Shown: one piece after another, positions 36,290-44,070 of the stretch
How the letters are laid out: every line of letters begins with the position of its first letter
Numbering within the stretch: position 1 is the first letter of the stretch
DNA from: JAAXHF01 sp965242605
GTDB taxonomy: Bacteria > Desulfobacterota > Binatia > Bin18
NCBI GenBank assembly: GCA_965242605.1
Contig: CBDESS010000002.1
Location: forward strand, 496,001-560,000
Length of the DNA stretch: 64,000 bases
Direction: 5' to 3'
Notes under the pieces: generated by a model
What the model saw: only the letters and a program-made list of their open reading frames with translations
What the model was told of the DNA's origin: nothing
Database searches by the model: none
Translations under genes and position numbers: made by a program

Positions 36290-36449
36290 GTCTCAAACAA
36301 GGGCATACCGGCCTTGGCCGACCACTCGGCGCAGGCGTTGATCTGACAGGTCACAATGGAGCTGGTCATACGGCCGCCGCCCAGGCCGGCGGGTTGCGGA
36401 AGTCGTGCCACAGGCCGAGGCGGAGTTGCGGCTTGACCGGATTGCTCAT
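36290..36449 (-). pseudogene. N-terminal remnant of an LLM-class oxidoreductase
   Basis: From ATG 36449 (GGAGGAGAT upstream) the peptide reads SNPVKPQLRLGLWHDFRNPP, then AW. This is the typical start of LLM enzymes (GLFYDFRNPPxWRRPYDxLY). After AW the match continues one frame over as RRPYDQLHCDLSDQ. It then shifts again to INACAEWSAKAGMP just before the YceI gene. The remaining 85 percent of the enzyme is missing. Confidence 0.65.
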
Positions 36450-36499
36450 ATCTCCTCCCGAGGCTGCATCTATCCGGTTGAAGAGGCATGGATAGTGGC

Positions 36500-36950
36500 T
36501 CAGTTTGTGACGAATTTGGTCCACGCACTAAACATCCCTGCGACGGCTCCCAAGAGGGCAAAGAGCAGGGTCAGCCAAGCACGCAGTTCTGCCCATGACG
36601 CATTTCGCGCTTTCCTCTCGTCGCGTATCGCCGCCCTGACTTTTGAGAATCCCATTGCCGCGAGATAATGTCCACCGGTATCACCAATGTAGGGACTCCA
36701 TTTTTTCTCCACATTATTCTCTGGCCCCACATCCACGCGTAGCCGCTCGGCTTTTCTGAGGAGACGTAGCTTCACGCCGGTCCACCAACTGTTCTCTTTC
36801 ACAAGCCAGCTCTGCGTAAATCTCTTCCTTTTCAGCCTGGGTGGCCGCCTTGTTCAGATGGTATTGATAGGCACGGTCCAGACGACGAAGATCAAAGTAT
36901 ATATGCCAAGCGCGTGGGAGCGGAAGTTTTTTTTCGAAATGTGGTTATCT
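36500..36950 (-). pseudogene. Frameshifted small membrane protein of unknown family
   Basis: Two adjacent minus-strand frames read as one protein. The first has PHFEKKLPLPRAWHIYFDLR, then DRAYQYHLNKAATQAEKEEI and YAELACEREQLVD. The second has LLRKAERLRVDVGPENNVEK, PYIGDTGGHYLAAMGFSKVR and a C-terminal membrane helix (AWLTLLFALLGAVAGMFSAW). The join is near 36790. An intact 100-residue frame (36500-36802) could still make the C-terminal part. No family recognised. Composition is less GC-rich than in neighbouring genes. Confidence 0.5.
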
Positions 36951-37401
36951 TTCTTCTTGAGTTGTTGAACCGCATAGAGGCCTCGCTTAACTGACCAGCG
37001 TGAGGAATATGACAATGTACCTGGTAGGTTGGTGCTCTTTTCTTTCTTGGGGCCGCTGTACTCGTCAGTTGTTCCATTCAGTCGGGATCAGCAACAGACA
37101 ATAGTCCATACAGCCGTTGCGTTGCGAATATAAAAATCTTCAACAGCCCTGTTACAGTTCCTCATGAGGTCCTTGGCATGGTTGCCGACGATATCTGCTG
37201 TTTCCTCTTTCCAATTTCTTCCACTCCGCGCAAGTTTGCGACCGGGGATGGGTGCGGGAAATGGCCAAGTGCCGACGCCATCATCAACTTTCATGGTGAG
37301 GTTGGAGAAGGCTCTCGGGTTTATTATTCGGGCATCGCCATAAGACTGGTAGAGCAAGGTCCTTAGTCGTTCTTCTATCTATGTCCTCAATCCTTATGGA
37401 C
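36951..37401. other. AT-richer intergenic stretch, no confident gene
   Basis: About 450 bases between the decayed membrane-protein gene and the acr3 stop have clearly lower GC than the rest of the window. Two minus-strand frames are open (36892-37077 and 37088-37357, the latter 89 codons). Neither has a recognisable domain, and the second has a plus-strand frame over it of similar quality. It looks like decayed or acquired DNA next to the arsenic operon. Confidence 0.45.
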
Positions 37402-38670
37402 TTAACGCATCCGCTGCCGGCGACGGCCGGACCGGTCGGGTCGGTCCGGCTCTGACAGCTCATATCTTGCGGCTTGGGCGGTGGCCGGCTGGCCGAACCA
37501 GCCCTGGGTGCGCTGGCAGACACGGACGAGCAGCAGCATGACCGGCACTTCAATCAGGACGCCGACTACGGTGGCCAGGGCCGCGGCGGAGGACAGCCCG
37601 AACAGCATGGTGGCGGTGGCGATGGCCACCTCAAAGTGGTTTGAGGCACCGATCAGGGCGGATGGGGCGGCGTCCTGGTAGGACAATCGCAATACCCTGG
37701 CCAGGCCATAGGTGAGACCGAAGATCAGCACGGTCTGCACGAACAGCGGGATGGCGACCCACACAATCGTCAGCGGGTTGGCCACAATCACGTCACCCTT
37801 GAGGGAAAACAGCACGACCAGGGTCAGCAGCAGGGCCATGATGGTGACAGGCGTGAGCAGGGGGAGAAACCGCTGGCTCAACCAGACCTCGCCCTTCGCG
37901 CCGATAATCCAGCGCCGTGACCAATACCCGGCCAGCAGCGGCAGGACGACATAGATGCCGATGGACAGCATGAGCGCCTGCCACGGCACCGGCAGCCGGC
38001 CGACCCCCAGCAGAAACCCGCCCAGCAGGCCGTACAGCACCAGCATGGTCAGCGAGTTCAGGGCCACCATGACCAGGGTCAGGCCGCTGTTGCCCTGCGC
38101 CAGATAGCCCCACACCAGGACCATCGCCGTACACGGCGCAACGCCTAGCAGAATGCAGCCGGCCAGATAGCTCCGCCACAGGGGCACGGCCAGCATCTTG
38201 ACGCCATCGACCAGCACGACTTCGCCGGCTCCGTAGAAGCTGCCAACCGGCAGGGACAGGCCGAGCGGCAGCTTCACATGGTCAATCGCCTCGGGGCCAA
38301 TGAAGCCCCGGAACAGCACGCCTAGGCACAGCGCGGCAATGGCGTACATGCTGAAGGGTTTGATCGCCCAGTTGACAAACAGGGTCAGGCCGACCGGCTT
38401 GGCGTTGCGGCTGGCGGTGGTGACCTTGGCAAAGTCAATTTTGACCATGATGGGGTACATCATGAAAAACAGACAGACCGCAATGGGAATCGAAACGACC
38501 GGGGCATCGCCAACGTACAGTGCCATGCCGTCCAGGGCGGTCGCCAGCCCGGGCACGGTCCGGCCAAGGCCAACGCCGCCAAGAATGCACAGACCGACCC
38601 ACAGGCTGAGGTAGCGTTCAAAGATGGACATGTCCTGGGTTGAGGGGCCGACCGGCGTTGGGTGTGACAT
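37402..38670 (-). CDS. acr3: ACR3 family arsenite efflux transporter
   Basis: This is a ten-helix membrane pump that expels As(III). The 422-residue protein has the ACR3 signature GVAPCTAMVLVWGYLAQGNS, with the essential Cys in the fourth/fifth helix region. It also has MMYPIMVKIDFAKV, TLFVNWAIKPFSMY and ALIGASNHFEVAIATATMLF. The ATG at 38670 is 12 bases after the arsI stop, and it is the last gene of arsR-arsI-acr3. The basic C-terminal tail (DRPDRSGRRRQRMR) is cytosolic. Confidence 0.95.
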   Translation of the reverse strand: MSHPTPVGPSTQDMSIFERYLSLWVGLCILGGVGLGRTVPGLATALDGMALYVGDAPVVSIPIAVCLFFMMYPIMVKIDFAKVTTASRNAKPVGLTLFVNWAIKPFSMYAIAALCLGVLFRGFIGPEAIDHVKLPLGLSLPVGSFYGAGEVVLVDGVKMLAVPLWRSYLAGCILLGVAPCTAMVLVWGYLAQGNSGLTLVMVALNSLTMLVLYGLLGGFLLGVGRLPVPWQALMLSIGIYVVLPLLAGYWSRRWIIGAKGEVWLSQRFLPLLTPVTIMALLLTLVVLFSLKGDVIVANPLTIVWVAIPLFVQTVLIFGLTYGLARVLRLSYQDAAPSALIGASNHFEVAIATATMLFGLSSAAALATVVGVLIEVPVMLLLVRVCQRTQGWFGQPATAQAARYELSEPDRPDRSGRRRQRMR

Positions 38671-38681
38671 GGTGCTTGCCT

Positions 38682-39107
38682 CTAGCGACAGCACTGAGCC
38701 GACGGTTGCGGCTCGGGCGCTGGTTTGTCTGCGGAAGCCCTGAAGACCTCACTGTCGCCCTGAAACTTGTAGAACTCCCACAGCAGCCCCTCGGGGTCTG
38801 TGGAGTATACCGTGCTCTTTCTGGCATAGCAGCAGGTTTCATCCCGAATGACCTCGTCGGCCAGACCCTGGGGTTCGAGGCGCGTCAGCGTCTCTTCAAC
38901 CTCGTCAATGTCCATCTCAAAACCGACGTGGTTCAGCCGCTCGGTCGCGTCCGGGGCTTCAAACAGGACGAGTTTGATCGGCGGCGAGTCCAGCGCAAAG
39001 TTGGCATAGCCGGGCTTGCGTTTGTTGACCGGCGCGCCGAGCAGCTTGGAATAATACCCAATGGCCTCATCGAGGTTGCGGACATTCAGGGCGAGTTGGA
39101 AGCGCAT
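38682..39107 (-). CDS. arsI: ArsI-like VOC protein (C-As lyase family)
   Basis: ArsI cleaves the carbon-arsenic bond of trivalent methyl or aromatic arsenicals, using Fe(II) and O2. The 141-residue protein has the VOC fold (RFQLALNVRNLDEAIGYYSK, NHVGFEMDIDEVEETL, STDPEGLLWEFYKF). It carries the paired cysteines characteristic of ArsI/CadI, here DETCCYARKST, as the arsenical-binding site. A further CC pair is at the C-terminus (QCCR). It lies between arsR and acr3 with short gaps. AAAGGAGAAG precedes ATG 39107. A cadmium-inducible CadI-like role is the alternative. Confidence 0.85.
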   Translation of the reverse strand: MRFQLALNVRNLDEAIGYYSKLLGAPVNKRKPGYANFALDSPPIKLVLFEAPDATERLNHVGFEMDIDEVEETLTRLEPQGLADEVIRDETCCYARKSTVYSTDPEGLLWEFYKFQGDSEVFRASADKPAPEPQPSAQCCR

Positions 39108-39132
39108 GGTCTTCTCCTTTCTGTGTGTGGCC

Positions 39133-39453
39133 TCAACAGCACACATGCTGAGAGGGTTCTGGGTCCTCAACACCCTGGCAGCAGTTTTCGGTCAGGAAAT
39201 TGAGCAGGGCGTTCATCGTTGCAAAGTTGGCGTTGTAGATGAGGGAGCGGCCCTCGCGCCGGCACACGACTGTGCCGGCGTGTTTCAGCTCCTTGAGGTG
39301 GAACGACAGGGTCGCGGCCGGAATACCGAGGGTCTGGCCGATAACACCTGCCGCCAAGCCCTCGTTTCCGGCCCGAACCAGCAGGCGGAAGATGTCAAGA
39401 CGGGTTTCCTGGGCCAGGGCCGACAGGATGCTGACGGTCTCTTTAACCTCCAT
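39133..39453 (-). CDS. arsR: ArsR family arsenic-responsive repressor
   Basis: The 106-residue winged-helix protein has the ArsR/SmtB core: SILSALAQETRLDIFRLLV, GLAAGVIGQTLGIPAATLSF, HLKELKHAGTVVCRREGR. The cysteines for As(III) are not in the DNA-recognition helix as in E. coli ArsR. They are at the C-terminus (NCCQG, then HVCC). That matches the Acidithiobacillus/Corynebacterium type, where a CC pair plus a third Cys near the end bind As(III). It heads the ars operon. ATG 39453 coincides with the likely transcription start. Confidence 0.93.
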   Translation of the reverse strand: MEVKETVSILSALAQETRLDIFRLLVRAGNEGLAAGVIGQTLGIPAATLSFHLKELKHAGTVVCRREGRSLIYNANFATMNALLNFLTENCCQGVEDPEPSQHVCC

Positions 39454-39488
39454 ATTTCCAACATAATAAAAATATGGAAAAATGTCAA
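39450..39488 (-). promoter_or_regulatory. ars promoter with overlapping operator palindrome
   Basis: On the minus strand a perfect -35 TTGACA (39483-39488) stands 17 bases from a -10 TATGTT (39460-39465). The expected start of transcription is at or next to the arsR ATG at 39453, so the mRNA may be leaderless. CCATATTT (39450-39457) and AAATATGG (39470-39477) form a perfect inverted repeat spanning -10, spacer and start. A shorter TTTCCA/TGGAAA pair (39455-39460 and 39475-39480) is nested with it. The position suits repression by ArsR. Confidence 0.6.
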
Positions 39489-39521
39489 GTCCCAACGCTG
39501 ACCGGAGGCCGGGCTGACGCT

Positions 39522-40253
39522 TCAGAACGGCTCTTTATACGGCCGCAGGTCAACTTCCAGCGACCAGGCGGTCGGGTGCTGGGTGTGCAGATACCAGTAG
39601 GCATCGGCGATTGCGTCGGTGTTCAACATGCCGTCCTCGCCCTTGGTGTTGATGTAGTCCGGGAAGCGCGAATGGATCATATCGCCGTTGACGCCGCCGT
39701 CGATAATAAGGTGAGCGACGTGAATGCCCTTCGGCCCCCAGTCCCGCGCCATTGTCTGACACAGGGCGCGGAGGCCGGCTTTGGCCGCGGCGAATGCGCC
39801 AAAGGGCGGCTTGCCACGCAGCGAGCCGCTTGCGCCGGTAAACAGCAGCGTACCCCTGCCGCGCGGCAGCATCCGGCGGCCGGCTTCCCGACCGACCAGA
39901 AAGCCGCCAAAGCAGCCGACCCGCCAGACCCGCTCGAAAAACCCGGCCTCCATGTCCAGGATGTCTTTTAGAAAATTGTTGCCGGCATTATAGACCACCA
40001 CCTCAAGCGGGCCGGCCTGTTCCGCGGTGTCAAACAGCCGAATCACCTCGGCTTCTTTGGTGGTGTCGGTGACGACAGCCGTCGTCGTGCCGCCGGAGGC
40101 GACGATCGTCCTGCTGACAGCGTTGATCTTTTCGGCGGTGCGGCCGGCGATAACGACATGGTAGCCCTCGCGGGCAAAGCGTTTGCACACCGCCCCGCCG
40201 ATACCGAGTTCTGCGCCAACGCCGACAACAAGAGCCGTGTTCTGTTCGCCTAT
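39522..40253 (-). CDS. Short-chain dehydrogenase/reductase family protein with Phe at the catalytic Tyr; unusual start
   Basis: The Rossmann fold begins NTALVVGVGAELGIGGAVCK (GxxxGxG), then VVIAGRTAEK and VVYNAGNNFLKDI. The catalytic stretch reads FTGASGSLRGKPPFGAFAAAK: the Ser and Lys are present, but the usual Tyr of YxxxK is Phe. Such FxxxK members are known in one SDR subgroup. The glycine motif is reached only by starting at or before 40253, where GGAGGA is followed at the right distance by ATA. The first standard start (GTG 40190) would delete the NAD(P) motif. The gene is therefore either read from ATA or has lost its start codon. Confidence 0.75.
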   Translation of the reverse strand: MGEQNTALVVGVGAELGIGGAVCKRFAREGYHVVIAGRTAEKINAVSRTIVASGGTTTAVVTDTTKEAEVIRLFDTAEQAGPLEVVVYNAGNNFLKDILDMEAGFFERVWRVGCFGGFLVGREAGRRMLPRGRGTLLFTGASGSLRGKPPFGAFAAAKAGLRALCQTMARDWGPKGIHVAHLIIDGGVNGDMIHSRFPDYINTKGEDGMLNTDAIADAYWYLHTQHPTAWSLEVDLRPYKEPF

Positions 40254-40277
40254 AGCGTGTCCTCCCGTGCTGCCCGG

Positions 40278-40886
40278 TCAGGCTCTGGCGCTTGGCCGCT
40301 GCTTGATCGCCTCGTACCAGCGCGCCAGATGCGTCCAGGCCGGGTCAAGATACAACTGAGACTCGGCAATAAAGTCAATGCCGACCATGAGACTGATGTC
40401 TGCCAGCGAAAAGGCCGGGGTCAGCCATTCGGTGTGCTGGAGATGGGCGTTTATCAGGCTGAGGCGGGCGGTGAGTACCTCGCCGGCCTCTTCAACGACC
40501 GCGGGGTTCTGCACAACGCCCCGCGCCGCAAAATACGGGCTGGAATGCAGAAAGCGGCGCGTGCCCTGGAGGATCACCCCCAGCTCGGCCCGCCGTTCCC
40601 AGGCCCGGACCAGGGCCCGGCCGAAGGGGGCGTGGCCCAGCAGCGGGGGCGAGGGGTGGAGTTCTTCGAGGTATTCGATAATGGCCAGGGATTCTGGAAT
40701 GACCGTGCCGTCGTCCAGCTCCAGAATCGGCAGAGCGCCAAACGGGTTGCGCTGCAAAAACTCCGGGCGGCGCTGCTCCCCGCCCAGCAGATCGACCGGC
40801 CGCAGGACCAGCGAGAGGCCCTTTTCGGCACTATAGACACGGACCTTGCGACAGTTCGGCGACGAGGGATAATCGTACAACTGCAT
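40278..40886 (-). CDS. Glutathione S-transferase family protein
   Basis: The 202-residue protein has the thioredoxin-like N-domain (QLYDYPSSPNCRKVRVYSAE; FGALPILELDDGTVIPESLA; IIEYLEELHP) and an all-helical C-domain (SLADISLMVGIDFIAESQLY). The PESLAI segment binds the gamma-glutamyl end of glutathione. The SSPNCRKV motif suggests a Ser or Cys active site, as in beta/theta-type enzymes. GAGGAAG precedes ATG 40886. It lies 24 bases upstream of the SDR gene on the same strand. Confidence 0.92.
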   Translation of the reverse strand: MQLYDYPSSPNCRKVRVYSAEKGLSLVLRPVDLLGGEQRRPEFLQRNPFGALPILELDDGTVIPESLAIIEYLEELHPSPPLLGHAPFGRALVRAWERRAELGVILQGTRRFLHSSPYFAARGVVQNPAVVEEAGEVLTARLSLINAHLQHTEWLTPAFSLADISLMVGIDFIAESQLYLDPAWTHLARWYEAIKQRPSARA

Positions 40887-41126
40887 AAGCACTTCCTCTG
40901 CGTGGCCTGTGCCTGTGTGTCCCAAAACGGACCAGAATGCAAGTGCCTGAGGCCCTTATTCTTGTGTTGGGGGCAGGCGCGTGGTATGGCCAAGTGACGA
41001 GGAGAGAGCCATGACCCGCCACACCGTCATTTCGAGGGATTCGCACAGTGTTGACCCCCCCGACCTGCAAGCGCCGCGGCCTTGTTCTGGTCGGGCGTGA
41101 CGCTCGGCCCCGATGTGGGGAGGATC

Positions 41127-41354
41127 ATGCCGAATCGGAGAGGACACCCGCTTGTCAGCACGCCTGACCCGCACTTGGCCGACGGCTCGCCGTGGCGGAT
41201 GGAGCCAGGGAGGAAGCGCAGTTTCAGCGCCAAGGCGCTGGTAGCGATCGGTCTGGCCGCGGCCGTCGCGTATGTCCTGCTGGCATTCGGGTGGGCAGAC
41301 ACCCCTGTGAAGCCCTACCTGGAACAGCTCCGGCAGACGCTGTTCCGCGGCTGA
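41127..41354 (+). CDS. Small single-pass membrane protein, unknown family
   Basis: The 75-residue frame starts at ATG 41127 right after a strong GGGGAGGATC site. It has a hydrophilic N-terminal half and one membrane helix (ALVAIGLAAAVAYVLLAFGW). A short tail follows (PVKPYLEQLRQTLFRG). No family recognised. The ribosome site and clean helix favour a real gene. Its stop lies 27 bases from that of the convergent 3D-domain lipoprotein gene. Confidence 0.55.
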   Translation: MPNRRGHPLVSTPDPHLADGSPWRMEPGRKRSFSAKALVAIGLAAAVAYVLLAFGWADTPVKPYLEQLRQTLFRG

Positions 41355-41381
41355 GTCTTCCGCTCGCAGAGCAGGGCCGGC

Positions 41382-41873
41382 TCAGTCGTCCTGCCGAATC
41401 TTGACGGTCAGCTTCTGGCGTCCCCACTTGAGCGCTCTTTTGCGGGTGGAAAAATACACGTCCAGCCGATGCGGGCCTTTGATGGCGCTGCCGATGTCTT
41501 CCACCACGCCTTTGCCGTAACCGGGGATTTTCATCTCCGTGCCGTAGGGGTAGTAGCGCGTGTCCGCGGCAATTGTACCCTTGCCGGCCTTAGTGCCGCT
41601 GGAGGTGATGCCCACCCGTTTGCGTTTGCCCTTATTGGGGCCACTGGCAACGTAGGCACGCCAGAACAAAATGCGCCCGCGTCGCCAGTTGGTGCTGATC
41701 TTATCGGACGAATAGGCCGTCACGACCATCTGGCGCTCGACATAATGGGCGCAGCCGCTTGAGCACAGCACAGTCAGCAGGACGGCCAGACCGAAGCGGC
41801 CGAGCCACGGCAAGCGCCAAATCCCCCGGGCTGCTGCCCCCCGACCCAGGCGGGCCAGGACTTTCCTTCCCAT
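41382..41873 (-). CDS. 3D-domain (MltA/RpfB-like) lipoprotein
   Basis: The 163-residue protein has an N-terminal export signal ending in a lipobox-like LCSSGC (Cys at about residue 40). The 3D domain follows: VTAYSSDKISTNWRRGRILF, KRVGITSSGTKAGKGTIAAD, YYPYGTEMKIPGYGKGVVED and IKGPHRLDVYFSTRKRALKW. The three Asp residues that name the domain are visible (GTIAADT, VVEDIG, RLDVYF). Such domains are double-psi barrels related to lytic transglycosylases and resuscitation factors. GGGAGG precedes ATG 41873. Confidence 0.85.
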   Translation of the reverse strand: MGRKVLARLGRGAAARGIWRLPWLGRFGLAVLLTVLCSSGCAHYVERQMVVTAYSSDKISTNWRRGRILFWRAYVASGPNKGKRKRVGITSSGTKAGKGTIAADTRYYPYGTEMKIPGYGKGVVEDIGSAIKGPHRLDVYFSTRKRALKWGRQKLTVKIRQDD

Positions 41874-42006
41874 ACGCCACCTCCCTCTTCCACCCACCTG
41901 GGGCAAAATCTACCCAGCTCACGGCTTGTTTGTTTCCATCCTCACTTGGCCCGAAGGCCAGATGCTGCAGCCCGACAGTCTAGCCAATCGGCGTCCGAGG
42001 TTCCAG

Positions 42007-42183
42007 TCAGGCCGCCGGCGAGAAGGGCAGGCGGGCAAGGTCGACATTGCCGCCCGACAGCACGATGGCCACCCGCTTGCCGTGTATAGCGCACTGTGAA
42101 CCCAGTAGCGCGCCCAGCGGGACCGCGGCGGAGGGCTCGACAATAATTTTCATCACCGTCCAGGGGCTTATCACCGGCTCAGC
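42007..42183 (-). pseudogene. C-terminal remnant of a PLP-dependent serine/threonine dehydratase
   Basis: The minus strand reads PVISPWTVMKIIVEPSAAVP, then GALLGSQCAIHGKRVAIVLS and GGNVDLARL. This is the conserved end of threonine dehydratase/serine racemase-like enzymes (KxxVEPSGAVxLAAL ... GKRVxVxLSGGNVD). A stop lies just upstream and the other roughly 85 percent of the gene is missing. It follows the CoA-transferase gene on the same strand. Confidence 0.7.
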
Positions 42184-42233
42184 CCGTCAGCGCCGGTGGA
42201 GAGTCGGAACAGGCCCATTGTAACGCTCCTGCC

Positions 42234-43460
42234 TCAAATCACTCCCTGGTCTTTGAGCGCCTGGAGACGGTCGTCGGCCAGACCCAGGACCTGGCCGTAC
42301 ACCTCCGCGTTGTGCGCGCCCAGCTCCGGGGCCGGCTGGTCGAACTGCACCGGGTTTTGGACAAACTTGATCGGCATACCAAAGCCTCTCACGCCTGGCA
42401 TCGGGCCGTGGGTTGGATGAGACAGGGGCACGACCATGTCGCGGGCCGCCAGATGTTCGTCTTCCAGCAGTTGCTGGGGGCTCAGGACTGGGCTGGAGGG
42501 CACCTCGTGCGCCTGGAGGATCGCGACCGCCTCGGCAACCGTATGCCGCGCCATCCAGTGCTGCATGAGCTGGTCAACCTCGGCGCGGTTCTTAATCCGG
42601 TTCGACAGGTGGGCGTAGCGGGGGTCGCCCTTGAGGTCTTCCCGGCTGATCGCCCGCAGACAGTTTTCCCAGCCACGGGCGGTGACGGCGCACACTGAGA
42701 CATGGCCGTCCGAGGCGTCGTAGACATTGAACGGCGCTCCGCCGATGTGCGAGTTGCCGCGGCGGACCGGAATTTCTCCAGCGTTCAAGTATTCGACCAG
42801 CTCGGGCAGAAAAAAGAAGGTCCCGTCCTGCATGGAGATATCGACCCACTCGCCTCTGCCGGTTTTGTCCCGGAGTTGCAGGGCGGACAGAATGCCGATG
42901 ACCCCGAACAGTGGGGCGGTGGTGTCGCTGATGGCTGCCCCGCAGCGGACCGGCTGGCGGTCGGGGAAGCCGGTGACGCTGTTGATCCCGCCCATGGCCT
43001 GAATAATCGGGTCGTAGGCCCGCCACTCGCTGTACGGTCCGGTCTGGCCAAAACCCGAGATGGAGCACAGAATGAGGCGCGGGTTGATGTCCTGGAGGAT
43101 GGGAAAGCCGAGCCCCATCTTGTCCAGCGTGCCGGGCGAGTAGTTCTCAACCACAATATCGGCTTTGGCGCACAGCCCTTTGAACAGCTCGATGCCTTGG
43201 GGTGAGCGGAGGTTGAGGGTCACGCTTTTCTTGTTGCGGGCCCGATGCAGAACCATCAGACCGATGTCGTCGTCGGTCTGCCTGGTGAGACCGGCACCCT
43301 GGGGGCCGGCGTAGGGGGGCCGGTCACGGTGGCCTTCGCCTTTGCCCGGCGGCTCGATTTTGATGACCTCAGCACCCAAGCCGCCTAGCAGCAAGGTGCA
43401 GTAGGGGCCGGCCAGGAAACGGGTCAGGTCAAGGACAAGCAGATTGTGCAAGGGCTTCAT
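42234..43460 (-). CDS. CaiB/BaiF (class III) CoA-transferase
   Basis: It moves CoA between carboxylic acids through an Asp-bound anhydride. The 408-residue protein has LLVLDLTRFLAGPYCTLLLG, LGAEVIKIEPPGKGE, NKKSVTLNLRSPQG, DIVVENYSPGTLDKMGL and SISGFGQTGPYSEW. RAYDPIIQAMGG follows, with the catalytic Asp at about 168. The acids used are not evident. GAGGAGGG precedes ATG 43460. The ATG overlaps the stop of the amidohydrolase remnant by 4 bases, suggesting an old operon for an acyl or aromatic acid pathway. Confidence 0.93.
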   Translation of the reverse strand: MKPLHNLLVLDLTRFLAGPYCTLLLGGLGAEVIKIEPPGKGEGHRDRPPYAGPQGAGLTRQTDDDIGLMVLHRARNKKSVTLNLRSPQGIELFKGLCAKADIVVENYSPGTLDKMGLGFPILQDINPRLILCSISGFGQTGPYSEWRAYDPIIQAMGGINSVTGFPDRQPVRCGAAISDTTAPLFGVIGILSALQLRDKTGRGEWVDISMQDGTFFFLPELVEYLNAGEIPVRRGNSHIGGAPFNVYDASDGHVSVCAVTARGWENCLRAISREDLKGDPRYAHLSNRIKNRAEVDQLMQHWMARHTVAEAVAILQAHEVPSSPVLSPQQLLEDEHLAARDMVVPLSHPTHGPMPGVRGFGMPIKFVQNPVQFDQPAPELGAHNAEVYGQVLGLADDRLQALKDQGVI

Positions 43461-43908
43461 ATTCCCTCCTCTCGACTGATGGAGCTGGGTAGAGCAGTTG
43501 ATCTCTTATTGACACGCGCCTCCAGCGGGTACATCCGCAGGGTGTTGTCCCACATGATCTTGCGTTTGCTGTGTGTGGAAACACCGGGTAGGCCGAGCAG
43601 TTCTTGGGCCGCGCCGGCATAGTTGCGGCCTTCGGGGTGGCCGAAGTCGGTCGCGGTCACAATGTTGTCATCGCCCATCATCGCAATGACCTGTTTGATG
43701 CCGGGGTCATCCAAACGGCATAACAGAGTCCTGGTCGCTGTGGGCCGCAGGGATGATCACCGAAATGCCAGAGCCGAGCGGCTGGCCCCGAATCCACCCA
43801 GGCCCGAGACATTTCGGAACGAAACGGGGCTTCAAGATACCGCTCAAACAGGTCGGCCGGCTCAAGGATATGGGCATTGCTGTCGATAAAGTTATACCCG
43901 TGGTACAT
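43457..43908 (-). pseudogene. Amidohydrolase family 2 (ACMSD-like) gene with a large internal deletion
   Basis: The start is good: GGAGGAGAGGC before ATG 43908, then YHGYNFIDSNAHILEPADLF and ERYLEAPF, the D-x-x-x-H metal motif region of amidohydrolase-2 enzymes. The frame then runs out near 43680. From about 43714 another frame gives the C-terminal end: VIAMMGDDNIVTATDFGHPE, KRKIMWDNTLRMYPLE. The two ends together make about 150 codons where intact members have about 370. The barrel core is thus missing and a frameshift marks the joint. Confidence 0.72.
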
Positions 43909-44070
43909 GCCTCTCCTCCTGTGGCAGGACGCGGCTACTATGACCGTCTCGGTCTCACTACGTCAAGCGATGTGGGCCGTCCACGCCGGTCGGCCGTGGC
44001 CCTGGCGAGCGCGTGCGACTGGCATCTGTTCGGTCGGTCAGATAGAATGGGCGCGAGAGGAGAAACGCGT

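Noticed and set aside
41011..41100. A 29-codon frame starting MTRHTVIS after a GGAGAGAG site
   Set aside because: It is very short, lacks any feature and overlaps no conserved sequence; a better-supported small gene begins at 41127.
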